DNA from: a virus
Direction: 5' to 3' (one strand)
DNA: 33,075 nucleotides
IMG/VR virus record: IMGVR_UViG_3300037112_000107
Location: 1 to 33,075 of that record
Both the position numbers and the translations under genes were made by a program. The notes under the pieces were generated by a model, which saw only the letters and a list, made by a program, of their open reading frames with translations, was not told the origin of the DNA and searched no databases. This document shows, piece by piece, positions 6,763-14,052 of this stretch (position 1 is the stretch's first letter; each line of letters begins with the position of its first letter).

Positions 6763-7027
6763 GGTCAGCCTCGCTTTTCTGGATTGCTTTGAAGGTTTCG
6801 TTGAGGTCGTCGAGATAGCGGGAGAGCCGCGTGTGGCAGCAGCCCTGGCCGCAGATTTCCTCGTAGGTGAAAAGTGGATTGCGGTCTGGGTCCGTGGCCT
6901 CGATCGGCTGGAAGAGAATGCCTTCGAAGCCCGGCTTCACGATGGCGAAGAGCCAGTGATTCGTGTTGAGCTTCGGAGCGCCACAGACTCGGCAGATAAA
7001 CGGTGGAGCTTGCAGAGGAATGAGCAT
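6749..7027 (-). CDS. Small zinc-binding protein (92 aa)
   Basis: FICRVCGAPK near the N-terminus and CGQGCCHTRL further on supply likely zinc ligands. The rest includes NHWLFAIVKPGF and acidic helices. The ATG at 7027 has a very strong GGAGGTGAT site and overlaps the upstream stop as TGATG. A 38-base hairpin repeat (7045-7082) lies 17 bases upstream of this start, inside the end of the preceding gene. Confidence 0.7.
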   Translation of the reverse strand: MLIPLQAPPFICRVCGAPKLNTNHWLFAIVKPGFEGILFQPIEATDPDRNPLFTYEEICGQGCCHTRLSRYLDDLNETFKAIQKSEADHDSE

Positions 7028-7347
7028 CAGTTCATCACCTCCAAACACCCCAGCGACGAAGACCTATCGCCGGGGACCCCGTGCGCCGTTTTTGCCGGCG
7101 AGCAGCGTACGGCCATGTCGATGGCGGCGTGGGCCGGCTCCATGTTGCGCAAGATGGCCTTGGCGACAGGCACCGGCACACCGCCGAATTCGTCGATGCA
7201 ATCGAGCGCGAGCTGCATGTCGGCGCACAGCGTTTTGAGGCAATCGCCGAACTCGGAGGGAATGGCGGTCACAGCCTTGGCGCTTACGCATTGCGGCTTG
7301 CCGTGCTGGTCGATGTAGACCATGCGATTCTGAGGTTGATCGCTCAC
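7027..7347 (-). CDS. Hypothetical early protein with repeat-derived end
   Basis: I do not recognise this 106-residue protein. The body includes PVPVAKAILRNMEPAHAAIDMAV. The last residues (HGVPGDRSSSLGCLEVMN) are encoded largely by a 38-base hairpin repeat also found non-coding at 29672-29709, so the C-terminus was probably altered by the repeat. The start is GTG at 7347, overlapping the previous stop. Confidence 0.6.
   Translation of the reverse strand: MSDQPQNRMVYIDQHGKPQCVSAKAVTAIPSEFGDCLKTLCADMQLALDCIDEFGGVPVPVAKAILRNMEPAHAAIDMAVRCSPAKTAHGVPGDRSSSLGCLEVMN
7045..7082 (-). repeat. 38-bp hairpin repeat, copy 1 (in coding DNA)
   Basis: On the minus strand this reads ACGGGGTCCCCGGCGATAGG and ends CGCTGGGGTGT. 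It matches 29672-29709 at 37 of 38 bases. CCCCGGCGAY and GTCGCTGGGG pair as a 10-bp stem with an 8-base loop; the single difference (T for C) keeps a wobble pair. Both copies point the same way relative to a start codon lying 17-28 bases downstream. Confidence 0.85.
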
Positions 7348-7568
7348 TTCGCGCCTCCGATTTTGTCGAGTTCCAGCTTCGCCTTATCGAGGAAAGCGTT
7401 GATGGAACGGCTGATCCCGCGGGCTTTTCCAAGCTCATAAGCCACGCCGGGCACGGAATTGCCGCCGTTCAAGTCCATGCGGATCAGCCGCTCGACCTGG
7501 GCTTGAAGCTCCTCGGTGCGAATCGCCGTTTGTCGCAGAAAGTTGTCGAGCGCTTTGGTGTCTCTCAC
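7344..7568 (-). CDS. Small helical early protein (74 aa)
   Basis: This is an all-helical protein with no recognised family (LDNFLRQTAIRTEELQAQVERL). The GTG at 7568 overlaps the stop of the membrane protein gene (GTGA) behind a full AGGAGGT. It ends KIGGAK, encoded by the recurring GGAGGCGCGAAGTGA junction that also starts the next gene. Confidence 0.6.
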   Translation of the reverse strand: MRDTKALDNFLRQTAIRTEELQAQVERLIRMDLNGGNSVPGVAYELGKARGISRSINAFLDKAKLELDKIGGAK

Positions 7569-7870
7569 CGGCCACCTCCTAGCACGCGCTCGACGGCGCC
7601 GCCGGGCAGAAAAGCCGCGCCGATCTCGACAGCGAAGTAAAGAGCGGCCGCGATCACTGCCGCCTTCGTCCAGAGATCGCAGAGCTTGTGCAGGTGCGCC
7701 GAGGGTGTCCAGACTTCCCAGAAGGCTGCCCAGCGGCGCAGACAAGCCCAACGTGTACGCCGGCGCACGCATAGGATTCTGGCGAGCGGGTACTCACGCA
7801 TGGAGACTTCCAAATCTTCCGCGGACTCGATGATGAGGTTTTTGCCGGTGCCGAAAAATAGCTTTTTCAT
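7565..7870 (-). CDS. Small protein with one membrane segment
   Basis: The protein has 101 residues. A basic, Trp-rich middle precedes one likely membrane helix (KAAVIAAALYFAVEIGAAFL, about residues 69-88). It follows MuB directly with an ATGA overlap. No family is recognised. It could be an early inner-membrane protein, but nothing else supports a specific role. Confidence 0.55.
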   Translation of the reverse strand: MKKLFFGTGKNLIIESAEDLEVSMREYPLARILCVRRRTRWACLRRWAAFWEVWTPSAHLHKLCDLWTKAAVIAAALYFAVEIGAAFLPGGAVERVLGGGR

Positions 7871-8832
7871 GCCACGGCCTCAACTTTCTCGGCAATATCG
7901 TCCTGCGCGGCCAGTCCTTCGCGTATCTCGCGAACGGCGGCCATCAAACGGCCGATGCTGATGTAGCGCTGGGTTTTGCGGTCCACGCGGACTGCGATGG
8001 TGGCCAGCTCAATCTGCTGGCGGATCAGCGCGGAGTCGAGCGTGAGGCTGGACAATTCCGACTTCAGGATGCCCGCGGCCTCGTCGGCGGTGATGGCGGG
8101 CAGCGTGATCTTGTCGCTGATGCGGCGCTCCAGTTGCTCCAGCGTGCCGGCGAAGCGAGCGAATATCCTGTCAAGCTCGTGGCTGCCCGCAAAGCAGAGG
8201 GAGAAGCGCGGATCTTCATCGAGCAGCTCGCGGACAACCTCGAAGCAATCGATGGAGAGGTGCTGCGCCTCGTCGAAGTAAAGAACCACGCGCGCCCCGC
8301 GAAAATCGAAGCGGAGGTTATGAATCGCGCGGTCGATGGCCGTATCCGATTGCGTTCCGCAGGCGGTGGCCACGCGCTTCATCAGGTCGCGGGGCGAGAT
8401 GCGCGCGCGGCAATAGACGCGGAAGATGAATGTCTTCTGAGCGGCTGCGCGCTGGGCGTTGTGCTCGGCAATCAGGTAGCGGGATACGTCCGTCTTGCCC
8501 GAGCCAGGCGGGGCATAAACCATGTAAACTTGCGGCCGCTCCAACAGCCGGGCGAAGACGCCGCGCATGGCGCGCACAGTGCCGGTCTCGTAGATCTGCG
8601 TTGCGAATGGGGCTTCTGGCTCTACCGGGGTGTTTGCGACAAAGCCGGTGATGGCCGCGCAGATGCGCGAGGAGTTGGTGATGTTGCTGTAGTGGCCGTT
8701 CATGAACTGCGCGAGGGTGTTCGGCGAGTAGCCGATTCTCCGCGCGAAGTCCACCGGCGACATGCCGCTGCGAATCATGAAGTCGGACGCGAGCCGCTGT
8801 GCCTGCGCCGATGTCTGTGTTTGGTCGATCAT
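7867..8832 (-). CDS. MuB-like AAA ATPase, transposition target protein
   Basis: The protein has 321 residues. An N-terminal Cro-like HTH (about 20-60) is followed by an AAA module with Walker A APPGSGKT at 107-114, Walker B RVVLYFDEA at 181-189 and a sensor-like CFAGSHEL near 235. In Mu, B binds target DNA as an ATP-dependent filament, delivers it to MuA and gives target immunity. Size and the HTH-plus-AAA order agree with that family. It overlaps the end of the transposase gene (ATGA), so the two are translationally coupled. Confidence 0.92.
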   Translation of the reverse strand: MIDQTQTSAQAQRLASDFMIRSGMSPVDFARRIGYSPNTLAQFMNGHYSNITNSSRICAAITGFVANTPVEPEAPFATQIYETGTVRAMRGVFARLLERPQVYMVYAPPGSGKTDVSRYLIAEHNAQRAAAQKTFIFRVYCRARISPRDLMKRVATACGTQSDTAIDRAIHNLRFDFRGARVVLYFDEAQHLSIDCFEVVRELLDEDPRFSLCFAGSHELDRIFARFAGTLEQLERRISDKITLPAITADEAAGILKSELSSLTLDSALIRQQIELATIAVRVDRKTQRYISIGRLMAAVREIREGLAAQDDIAEKVEAVA

Positions 8833-10688
8833 GCTTTCTGTCTCTCCAAAAAGATGCGTGCGGCCTCTGCCGGCGTCGCTGGCCGGTTCGAGGGTTGATT
8901 GTCAGGGGACAGTTTTGCGAGGTGGGGATTGCGCTGGGTAATTACGTCAGAAATATCGGTATCGGCGGGGAGTTGCAGCCGCCGGGCCATTTGCTCCAGC
9001 GGCGAGAGCGCGCCATTTTGCCGCGCAACCAGGCTGATTGTGCCCAGCGCTTCGCGCGTCTGCTTTTCCAGGTGGCGGCGCTGCCTCATGCTCTCGGAGA
9101 TCAGCGACTGTGTGTGCGGGTCGCTGGGCGCGAAGCGCACGAGTTCCTCGCTTTGAAGGGCGCAGATAAAGTTGCCGTCGAGATCGAGCGCGGCGGCGTC
9201 TTCCGGCGCGCCTGGCTCGTAGGCGATCAGGATGTCGCACTGATTCAAGTTGTGCAGCGCGGCGAAGCCGGCCTGGTCAGCGGGCACGTAGCGGCGATTG
9301 TTCAAACGAACAGCACATTCCTGAACGATTCTGCGCTCGTGTTCCGCCATTAAAAGAGCGAGTGTCGCCGGATCGGGCGCGGGACGCTGGTTGGGGTTGA
9401 GATTGTTTTCAAATACCTGGCGCGGTGTCCCGCCGTCCATGCCAATTCCCGTGTGAGGCGAATCCGCATATTCCTCCATCCAGGCCAGGCAGGCGCCGAT
9501 GAAGACTGAAGCCTTGGGATGCTTCGACTCGGCAACGCGGCCATGGCGGGTCAGCTTGCGGTGTTCCATCATCGCGAGTGAAGTGGAATCGGGACGCGTG
9601 AAGGGGCTGCCTGTGGTGTATGTCGGCCAGCATTTATCGAAGTGCTCGTGGACGGTGCCCCAGAAGCGCTCTATGTGCTTCGCCTGCCCGTGATAAGGCG
9701 CGCAATGCGTTAAGGCAGTCCCCACGCGCGCCAGAAAGCCGGTGGCCTCGATGGACTCAAGCTCAGCCTTGCGCCAATCCTGCGGCGCCAGTGGCGACTC
9801 CATCATGTAGCCGGGGGTCGCGCCTTTGCCCACCTTGCGATAATCCTTGCCGTTGTCAACGTAGACACATTCGGGAGGGCCGTACTTCGTAATGCCGCGG
9901 CGCATGGCGGCGGCGATAGAGCGCGAGCTGCCTTCCCAGCACCAGCTCGCGCCCATCGGCATCCGCGAGCGATAGTCGAGCCATCCGGTGAGCCGTATGC
10001 GGACCGGCGAACCCCACTCGACATTCGAGAAGCAATCGTTGGCGCACTCCACGTCGTGGATCATGTGATCCCCAACCCACACAGCGTTGGCGTACACGTC
10101 GGTGAAGCCGCGCGTCAGATAGGGGCTCATGCGTTCCTGGTATGCTTTGCGGCCTTCACGGGCATAGACGACGAGCGACGGCGGCATGGATTTTAACCAC
10201 GCTCTCACCGTCTCGTATGAAGGCAAATCTTCTTGGGGGACTTCGATCATTTCGCGGTTGCTCACGATGTTCTCGTGGGCGACGCGGCAGGACATGCGCT
10301 GGTCCAAAAAAAGAAATGCGGCGAGCCACGCGGCCCGAGGATAGGCCTCGAAGAATCTTGAAGTGTGCGCGTCTTTTCGTTTACGGTCAGCCAGCGCCGC
10401 AAAGCCGCCTGCCTTGTATGCGCGCAGCCAGTTGTAGAGCGTGCCTCGGGAGATGCTGTGCGCTTCGGCGGCGTACTCCACCATCAGGGACGCGCTCGTG
10501 ACAGGCGTTCCATCTCGCAGTTGCAGACGGCCAAACCGCGCGGGATCGCGTTGATATTCCAGAATCTGCTGCACGACGGCGAGCCGCTGGGAGGCTTGCT
10601 CCTGGTCTCGCGGCGAGGGCAGCAAAATTCGCTGAGGCGAAGCAACAGGCACGGACATCGGCAAGCAAATCGAGAGTTGAGTGCTCAA
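8829..10688 (-). CDS. MuA-like DDE transposase
   Basis: This 619-residue protein joins phage ends to target DNA for integration and replicative transposition. N-terminal HTH domains (about 65-165) precede an RNase-H-like core with catalytic Asp207 (VWVGDHM), Asp278 (VYVDNG) and Glu340 (HIERFWG). A C-terminal helical part would contact MuB. Length is close to Mu A. The start is taken as TTG at 10688, in a TTGA overlap with the PAP2 gene behind AAGGGG; ATG 10658 is possible but lacks a visible ribosome-binding site. It defines the element as a transposable phage. Confidence 0.93.
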   Translation of the reverse strand: MSTQLSICLPMSVPVASPQRILLPSPRDQEQASQRLAVVQQILEYQRDPARFGRLQLRDGTPVTSASLMVEYAAEAHSISRGTLYNWLRAYKAGGFAALADRKRKDAHTSRFFEAYPRAAWLAAFLFLDQRMSCRVAHENIVSNREMIEVPQEDLPSYETVRAWLKSMPPSLVVYAREGRKAYQERMSPYLTRGFTDVYANAVWVGDHMIHDVECANDCFSNVEWGSPVRIRLTGWLDYRSRMPMGASWCWEGSSRSIAAAMRRGITKYGPPECVYVDNGKDYRKVGKGATPGYMMESPLAPQDWRKAELESIEATGFLARVGTALTHCAPYHGQAKHIERFWGTVHEHFDKCWPTYTTGSPFTRPDSTSLAMMEHRKLTRHGRVAESKHPKASVFIGACLAWMEEYADSPHTGIGMDGGTPRQVFENNLNPNQRPAPDPATLALLMAEHERRIVQECAVRLNNRRYVPADQAGFAALHNLNQCDILIAYEPGAPEDAAALDLDGNFICALQSEELVRFAPSDPHTQSLISESMRQRRHLEKQTREALGTISLVARQNGALSPLEQMARRLQLPADTDISDVITQRNPHLAKLSPDNQPSNRPATPAEAARIFLERQKA

Positions 10689-11500
10689 AGAGCGGCCCCT
10701 TGCAATTGCTGGTCAAGAAAGGTTTCTGTGTGTTGGCTGGCCGCTGAGCGCGCGGCAAATCTATCCACGGCCCAAACCACCGCTGCGGTGTAAGGCACCG
10801 CGCAGATCAGATCGAAAAGGTAGTGTTGGCCCGACCCTAAGGTGGCGAGGACGATCAGCGCGGCGTAGACGCCGCCGAGGGCGCGGCCCCAGTTCCAACG
10901 GCGAAGGAACCACAAAACCAAAAGAGCGCTGGACATGTGAACGGAAGGCACTCCGTTGGGCGCGGCGGAGATGGCCAGAAGATGCGGAACAAGGCCGGCC
11001 GTCGGCAGTGCCGGGAAAGATGGAAACGCGAACGCCGGGCCGCATACGGGAAAGAGCAAATAGATCGGGAGCGCGGCGAAGAGGTTCAGCAGGAAGGTCT
11101 GCGCCACGCGAATCGCTTCCCGCTCGGGGCGCAGCAGCAGCGTGGCGGCGAAGGCGCCGAGCATGGCCATGGGCAAAAGCCCGTAGCTCACGCTGACCAG
11201 AGTTCTGAGCCAGAGATGCACGGCCACGAGCTGGCCCAGGTGAAAGCTCGGCGAGCCGAAGAGGCGGTCGAACTGATAGATATAAGCGTCCAACTTGAGC
11301 GGACGCAACTGCGATAGCGAATTGGCCGTGAGCTGCGAGAGGATTCCCGCGGGTTCGATCAACAGCGCGGCGACGAAAAGCCACTCTGTCTGTTTGCGCG
11401 CGGCGGGAGCGAGAAACCAGCGCACGGCCAGCAAAGGCACGATTAGCGCGGTCACGGCAACGCCCGGATAAATAGTCAGGAAGGATGCAAAAGGGTTCAC
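10685..11500 (-). CDS. PAP2-family membrane phosphatase/phosphotransferase
   Basis: This 271-residue protein has about six hydrophobic segments. The lipid-phosphatase signature is split as in the family: GVPSVHMS at 183-190 (His188) and GSGQHYLFD at 222-230 (His225, Asp230). FPVCGPAFAFP just before it recalls the branch related to inositol-phosphorylceramide synthases. It should act on a phospholipid or polyprenyl phosphate at the inner membrane; the substrate is unknown. It lies between the Ner-like gene and the transposase, joined by 4-base overlaps on both sides (GTG start, TTGA end). Such an enzyme is unexpected here and may be a cargo gene. Confidence 0.8.
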   Translation of the reverse strand: MNPFASFLTIYPGVAVTALIVPLLAVRWFLAPAARKQTEWLFVAALLIEPAGILSQLTANSLSQLRPLKLDAYIYQFDRLFGSPSFHLGQLVAVHLWLRTLVSVSYGLLPMAMLGAFAATLLLRPEREAIRVAQTFLLNLFAALPIYLLFPVCGPAFAFPSFPALPTAGLVPHLLAISAAPNGVPSVHMSSALLVLWFLRRWNWGRALGGVYAALIVLATLGSGQHYLFDLICAVPYTAAVVWAVDRFAARSAASQHTETFLDQQLQGAAL

Positions 11501-11667
11501 TTCGCACCCCCGATCTTCGTCGCGCGTTCGCGACGCTCGATGGCTTTGAGTTCAGCCTTTATGGACTCCCATGTGCGCCAGTCCTGCAGCGTGCGGTACA
11601 TATCTGCGCGCAGCCAGAGAAAGACGCGCGTGAAGACAGCGGTGAGGCGTGCGGAGAGGGTTTTCAT
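11497..11667 (-). CDS. Small basic helical protein (56 aa)
   Basis: The protein begins MKTLSARLTAVFTRVFLWLR and is amphipathic and basic throughout, ending TKIGGAK. It could associate with the membrane but has no clear transmembrane segment. The ATG at 11667 overlaps the upstream stop, and its own end encodes the GGGGGT ribosome-binding site of the PAP2 gene. Confidence 0.6.
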   Translation of the reverse strand: MKTLSARLTAVFTRVFLWLRADMYRTLQDWRTWESIKAELKAIERRERATKIGGAK

Positions 11668-12083
11668 TTCGCGCCCGTTTTCTTGGAGGCGGCTGCGTTC
11701 CATGATGGATTTGCAGAGCGGGCGGCATAAAAGGCTTTTATTTTAGCGAGAGTCTTTCTGCTTTCATCCTCGATGGCCACTAGAACTTTGTCAGAGTGGC
11801 GGCGTCCTCCAGCGACCTCAACCACATCGCCGACCGGGATCTTCATTCTTATAGCAACGCGCCCACAGACCCCATCGAGTCTCGCATCCTGCCCCAAGTT
11901 CGAGACTGCCCCTATCTTCTGCATCTCAATAAACATCGGTATCAAAGAGACAGCGACTGTCCCATCTGCCCAGTGATTCTCAGAACGCTGTGCGGGAGAT
12001 GCTCCCGGCAAAGATGCAGGCAAGATCAAAAGCCGGAAGGCTTGGCCGATGGCGGCGAAAAAGAGAACGAGGCGTTTGTTCAT
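11664..12083 (-). CDS. Probable secreted early protein (139 aa)
   Basis: MNKRLVLFFAAIGQAFRLLI looks like a signal peptide, with a possible cleavage site near residue 28 (PGAS-PAQ). The mature part has a small beta-like region (VCGRVAIRMKIPVGDVVEVA) and a helical C-terminus. No family is recognised. Together with the two following genes it forms a membrane or envelope group between the Ner-like gene and the transposase. Confidence 0.6.
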   Translation of the reverse strand: MNKRLVLFFAAIGQAFRLLILPASLPGASPAQRSENHWADGTVAVSLIPMFIEMQKIGAVSNLGQDARLDGVCGRVAIRMKIPVGDVVEVAGGRRHSDKVLVAIEDESRKTLAKIKAFYAARSANPSWNAAASKKTGAK

Positions 12084-12289
12084 GCTGCGCGCCTTTCTGT
12101 CTTCCGCGCGAACCGCTGCACTTCGCGTTCGATGCGTGCATATTCCTTGGCCAAGGCGATCTCAACCTGGCGAGACTGCCGCAGGCCATTGGCCACAAGG
12201 CACAAATGTGAGCGGCTGAGTCCGAGCTGTCGAGCCACTCGGCTCTGAATATTGCGGGTCAACTTGGTGCGAAAGGTGTTTGCGTTCAT
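12080..12289 (-). CDS. Ner/Cro-like early regulator
   Basis: This 69-residue protein is the first gene of the leftward operon. RNIQSRVARQLGLSRSHLCLVANGLR (residues 13-38) is a helix-turn-helix; the rest is a helical tail. Its size and position opposite the repressor match Ner of Mu or Cro of lambdoid phages, which turn down early transcription. ATG 12289 has AGGA upstream and lies about 45 bases downstream of the predicted transcription start. Confidence 0.8.
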   Translation of the reverse strand: MNANTFRTKLTRNIQSRVARQLGLSRSHLCLVANGLRQSRQVEIALAKEYARIEREVQRFARKTERRAA

Positions 12290-12341
12290 ATATCCTGTCC
12301 AGAGGCGAACCGGGTTTCGATACGCTGTTTGCCTCCAGATC

Positions 12342-12370
12342 ACCATATAACCGCAGGTATGTGATGTCAA
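12342..12370 (-). promoter_or_regulatory. Early leftward promoter
   Basis: On the minus strand TTGACA (12370-12365) and TATGGT (12347-12342) are separated by 17 bases, a near-perfect housekeeping-sigma promoter. It points into the Ner-like gene and the whole transposition operon. The -35 box overlaps the start codon of the divergent repressor gene, and the spacer contains one of the candidate operators. Confidence 0.85.
12347..12360 (+). promoter_or_regulatory. Candidate operator 1
   Basis: ATAACCGCAGGTAT lies within the -35/-10 spacer of the early promoter and is repeated 32 bases away (12379-12392) with one difference, about three helical turns. Binding of the repressor or Ner-like protein here would block the early promoter. 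This is inferred from repeat and position. Confidence 0.55.
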
Positions 12371-12897
12371 GCGAAAAAATAACCACAGGTATCTGTCTCG
12401 ATGCGGAGCAGTCGCTAGTCCAAAAAATTAAGGCATTGCGGGACACTAGACGTCTGAAACAGATAGACTTGGCGGAATTCTGCGGAGTGACACAAGTATC
12501 TGTATCTAAATGGGAAAAGAGCAGGAAGCCGGCGATTCCATCAGCTAAAAATCTCCTCAGGTTGGCGGAATTGGTTCCAGAAGAAGAGCGCCCATGGTGG
12601 AGAGCTCGCGCCTCAGAGCGCGTTGGATTCGAGGTTCAAGGGCTACAAGCTGTATCCCCATCGCCGACGGGACGAAAGAAGAGCGAACGGGTGGACGCGA
12701 AATTGCTGGCGCAGGTGCTTGAAGCGGTGGAAAGGGCGATGAACAAAGCCGGCGGATATTTTTCAACGAAGATTCGGGCGGATGTTTTAGCCTGGGCGTA
12801 CGATAGCTGGCGGGAGAACGGGCATCTGGAAGCCTCACAGATCGAAGCCAAAGTCCAGGAGGCCCGAAGTCCATCGAACCGGAAAGTGAGAACGTGA
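12364..12897 (+). CDS. XRE-family phage repressor
   Basis: This 177-residue protein has an XRE helix-turn-helix at about residues 20-70 (LKQIDLAEFCGVTQVSVSKW). There is no LexA-type peptidase domain, so induction by self-cleavage is unlikely. The C-terminal 45 residues form a helical domain that may bring subunits together. It is transcribed away from the early operon, the usual place for a lysogeny repressor. By eye its base composition is clearly less GC-rich than the structural genes. It overlaps the MuF-like gene (TGATG), so the two should be expressed together in the lysogen. Confidence 0.82.
   Translation: MSSEKITTGICLDAEQSLVQKIKALRDTRRLKQIDLAEFCGVTQVSVSKWEKSRKPAIPSAKNLLRLAELVPEEERPWWRARASERVGFEVQGLQAVSPSPTGRKKSERVDAKLLAQVLEAVERAMNKAGGYFSTKIRADVLAWAYDSWRENGHLEASQIEAKVQEARSPSNRKVRT
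12379..12392 (+). promoter_or_regulatory. Candidate operator 2
   Basis: ATAACCACAGGTAT is the second copy of the motif and lies inside the first codons of the repressor gene. A weaker relative (ACACAAGTATCTG) occurs at 12490-12502, also in the repressor gene. Confidence 0.5.
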
Positions 12898-13502
12898 TGG
12901 CAGGATTTAACTTCAACTTAGAAACCGACTATGACATGGGGCAGCACGCAATGTCGATGGTGGAACAGGTTCTCCGTTGGGATGGAATTTATCGCGCCGA
13001 TGCGGTTCCGGTAATTGCTCAGCACATCCTTAAAAGCGCAAAGAAAGGCGAGACGGAACGAGATTTCCGGCGTTGGTGCAATACGCCCGATGCACCATTC
13101 TGCATATCCAGTTGGCAAGAGTACGCAACGCCACATTCGGATTCCAGAAAATGGCCAGAGATACTCTTCACTAGCGTTGTTTTGGATATTTACGCGTCTC
13201 ATCGATATAACCAGATCAGAGAGTTGTCGAAAGACGATTTGCCTTATTGGCAGCTTGACTGTATGTCCCAGTACTGCAAGAAGCATTCATCGCTTGATCA
13301 ATATATCGCTCGCCCGGATGATCCAATTTGGGAAGACATCTTTCCACCGAACGGCTGGATGTGTGGATGCTCGGTTTTGCCCATCATGGATTTCGACGTT
13401 CCTCCGCGTAAACGGATTGGACGCCCCGTATCCGAAGAGTTACGCACACAGTGCCGAAATTGGTTGCAGACGCGCCCGGATCATATTTTGAAGTTGCTTT
13501 AA
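12897..13502 (+). CDS. Stand-alone MuF-like domain protein in repressor operon
   Basis: Most of this 201-residue protein matches the C-terminal half of the head protein at 22053-22880. GETERDF aligns with GGTRDDF, LPYWQ (115-119) is identical, HSSLD aligns with HASLD, DPIW with DPVW, and PPNGWMCGC (150-158) with PPSGFNCRC. The Arg before the conserved His and the Arg of CRC are changed to Lys and Gly. The N-terminal region of the virion protein is missing. It shares the lower GC content of the repressor and overlaps it. It may act on incoming phage heads (superinfection interference), which is inference. Confidence 0.8.
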   Translation: MAGFNFNLETDYDMGQHAMSMVEQVLRWDGIYRADAVPVIAQHILKSAKKGETERDFRRWCNTPDAPFCISSWQEYATPHSDSRKWPEILFTSVVLDIYASHRYNQIRELSKDDLPYWQLDCMSQYCKKHSSLDQYIARPDDPIWEDIFPPNGWMCGCSVLPIMDFDVPPRKRIGRPVSEELRTQCRNWLQTRPDHILKLL

Positions 13503-13762
13503 TTCCGCAATCATCGAGCCCCTTTTCGCCGCTCACCACGACGCGCATCATTCCAGCTATCGCACCTTGAACACCTCTTCCATCACGCGGCGAAGCCGCG
13601 TTCTATTCTGCACACTAACCTGAACGGCAAGCACCGCCAAATTCCGAAAGGAGACAGGCGGAGAGCCAGAGCAGACGAGTGTCCGTGGGGTTGGAGGCAG
13701 TGCGGTAACACGCTCCAATCCCCGGCCTCCGAAAAACAAGGAAGAGGGAGCTTCCCACCACC
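13503..13762. other. Structured intergenic region before the lysis genes
   Basis: No gene is seen on either strand in these 260 bases. They hold a compact stem-loop (13585-13601), a longer imperfect fold around 13692-13730 (TTGGAG and CTCCAA arms), and TTCCAGCTATCGCAC at 13551, which recurs with one change before the protease gene. The late promoter for the lysis block probably lies here, but no clear -35/-10 pair is visible. Confidence 0.5.
13585..13601 (+). terminator. Possible terminator of the repressor operon
   Basis: ACGCGGC-GAA-GCCGCGT forms a 7-bp stem followed by the moderately T-rich TCTATTCTG. It lies about 80 bases after the MuF-like stop codon. The T tract is weak, so it may be a poor terminator. 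Confidence 0.4.
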
Positions 13763-13990
13763 ATGAACATCAGAGGAAAATTCACCGTCCGCAGCCACAA
13801 GCACTTTCAGTCCGCCGATCCCTACGTCGAGATCGAGCTGTCAGCGCTCTATTCCAACACACCGGAAGACAACAGCTACGCCAAGTCAACCCCCAGCGGC
13901 TCCATCACCATGGCCGTCACCGTGCCCGAAGTGATTGCGACACTAGCCATCGGCAAGGTGTTCTACGTCGATTTCTCGCCCGCCGACTGA
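13763..13990 (+). CDS. Small conserved phage protein (75 aa)
   Basis: The protein has the order RGKFTVRS, a central EDNSYAKSTPSGSITM and a final GKVFYVDFSPAD. This matches a family of short phage proteins I recall with (E)DxSFxxxTPSG and GKxYYVDFTPA motifs, mostly beta strand and of unknown function. A purine-rich GGAAGAGGGAGC precedes the ATG. It is the first gene of the late lysis and accessory block. Confidence 0.7.
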   Translation: MNIRGKFTVRSHKHFQSADPYVEIELSALYSNTPEDNSYAKSTPSGSITMAVTVPEVIATLAIGKVFYVDFSPAD

Positions 13991-14052
13991 GACAGGCGCC
14001 AACGTCAACGCAGCAAAAGCAGGGACCAGGGATCAAGGAATAGGCGGCGACG

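Noticed and set aside
12315-12351. Repressor promoter
   Set aside because: TATAAC at 12346 could be a -10 box but no -35 fits at 16-18 bases, so no promoter is annotated.
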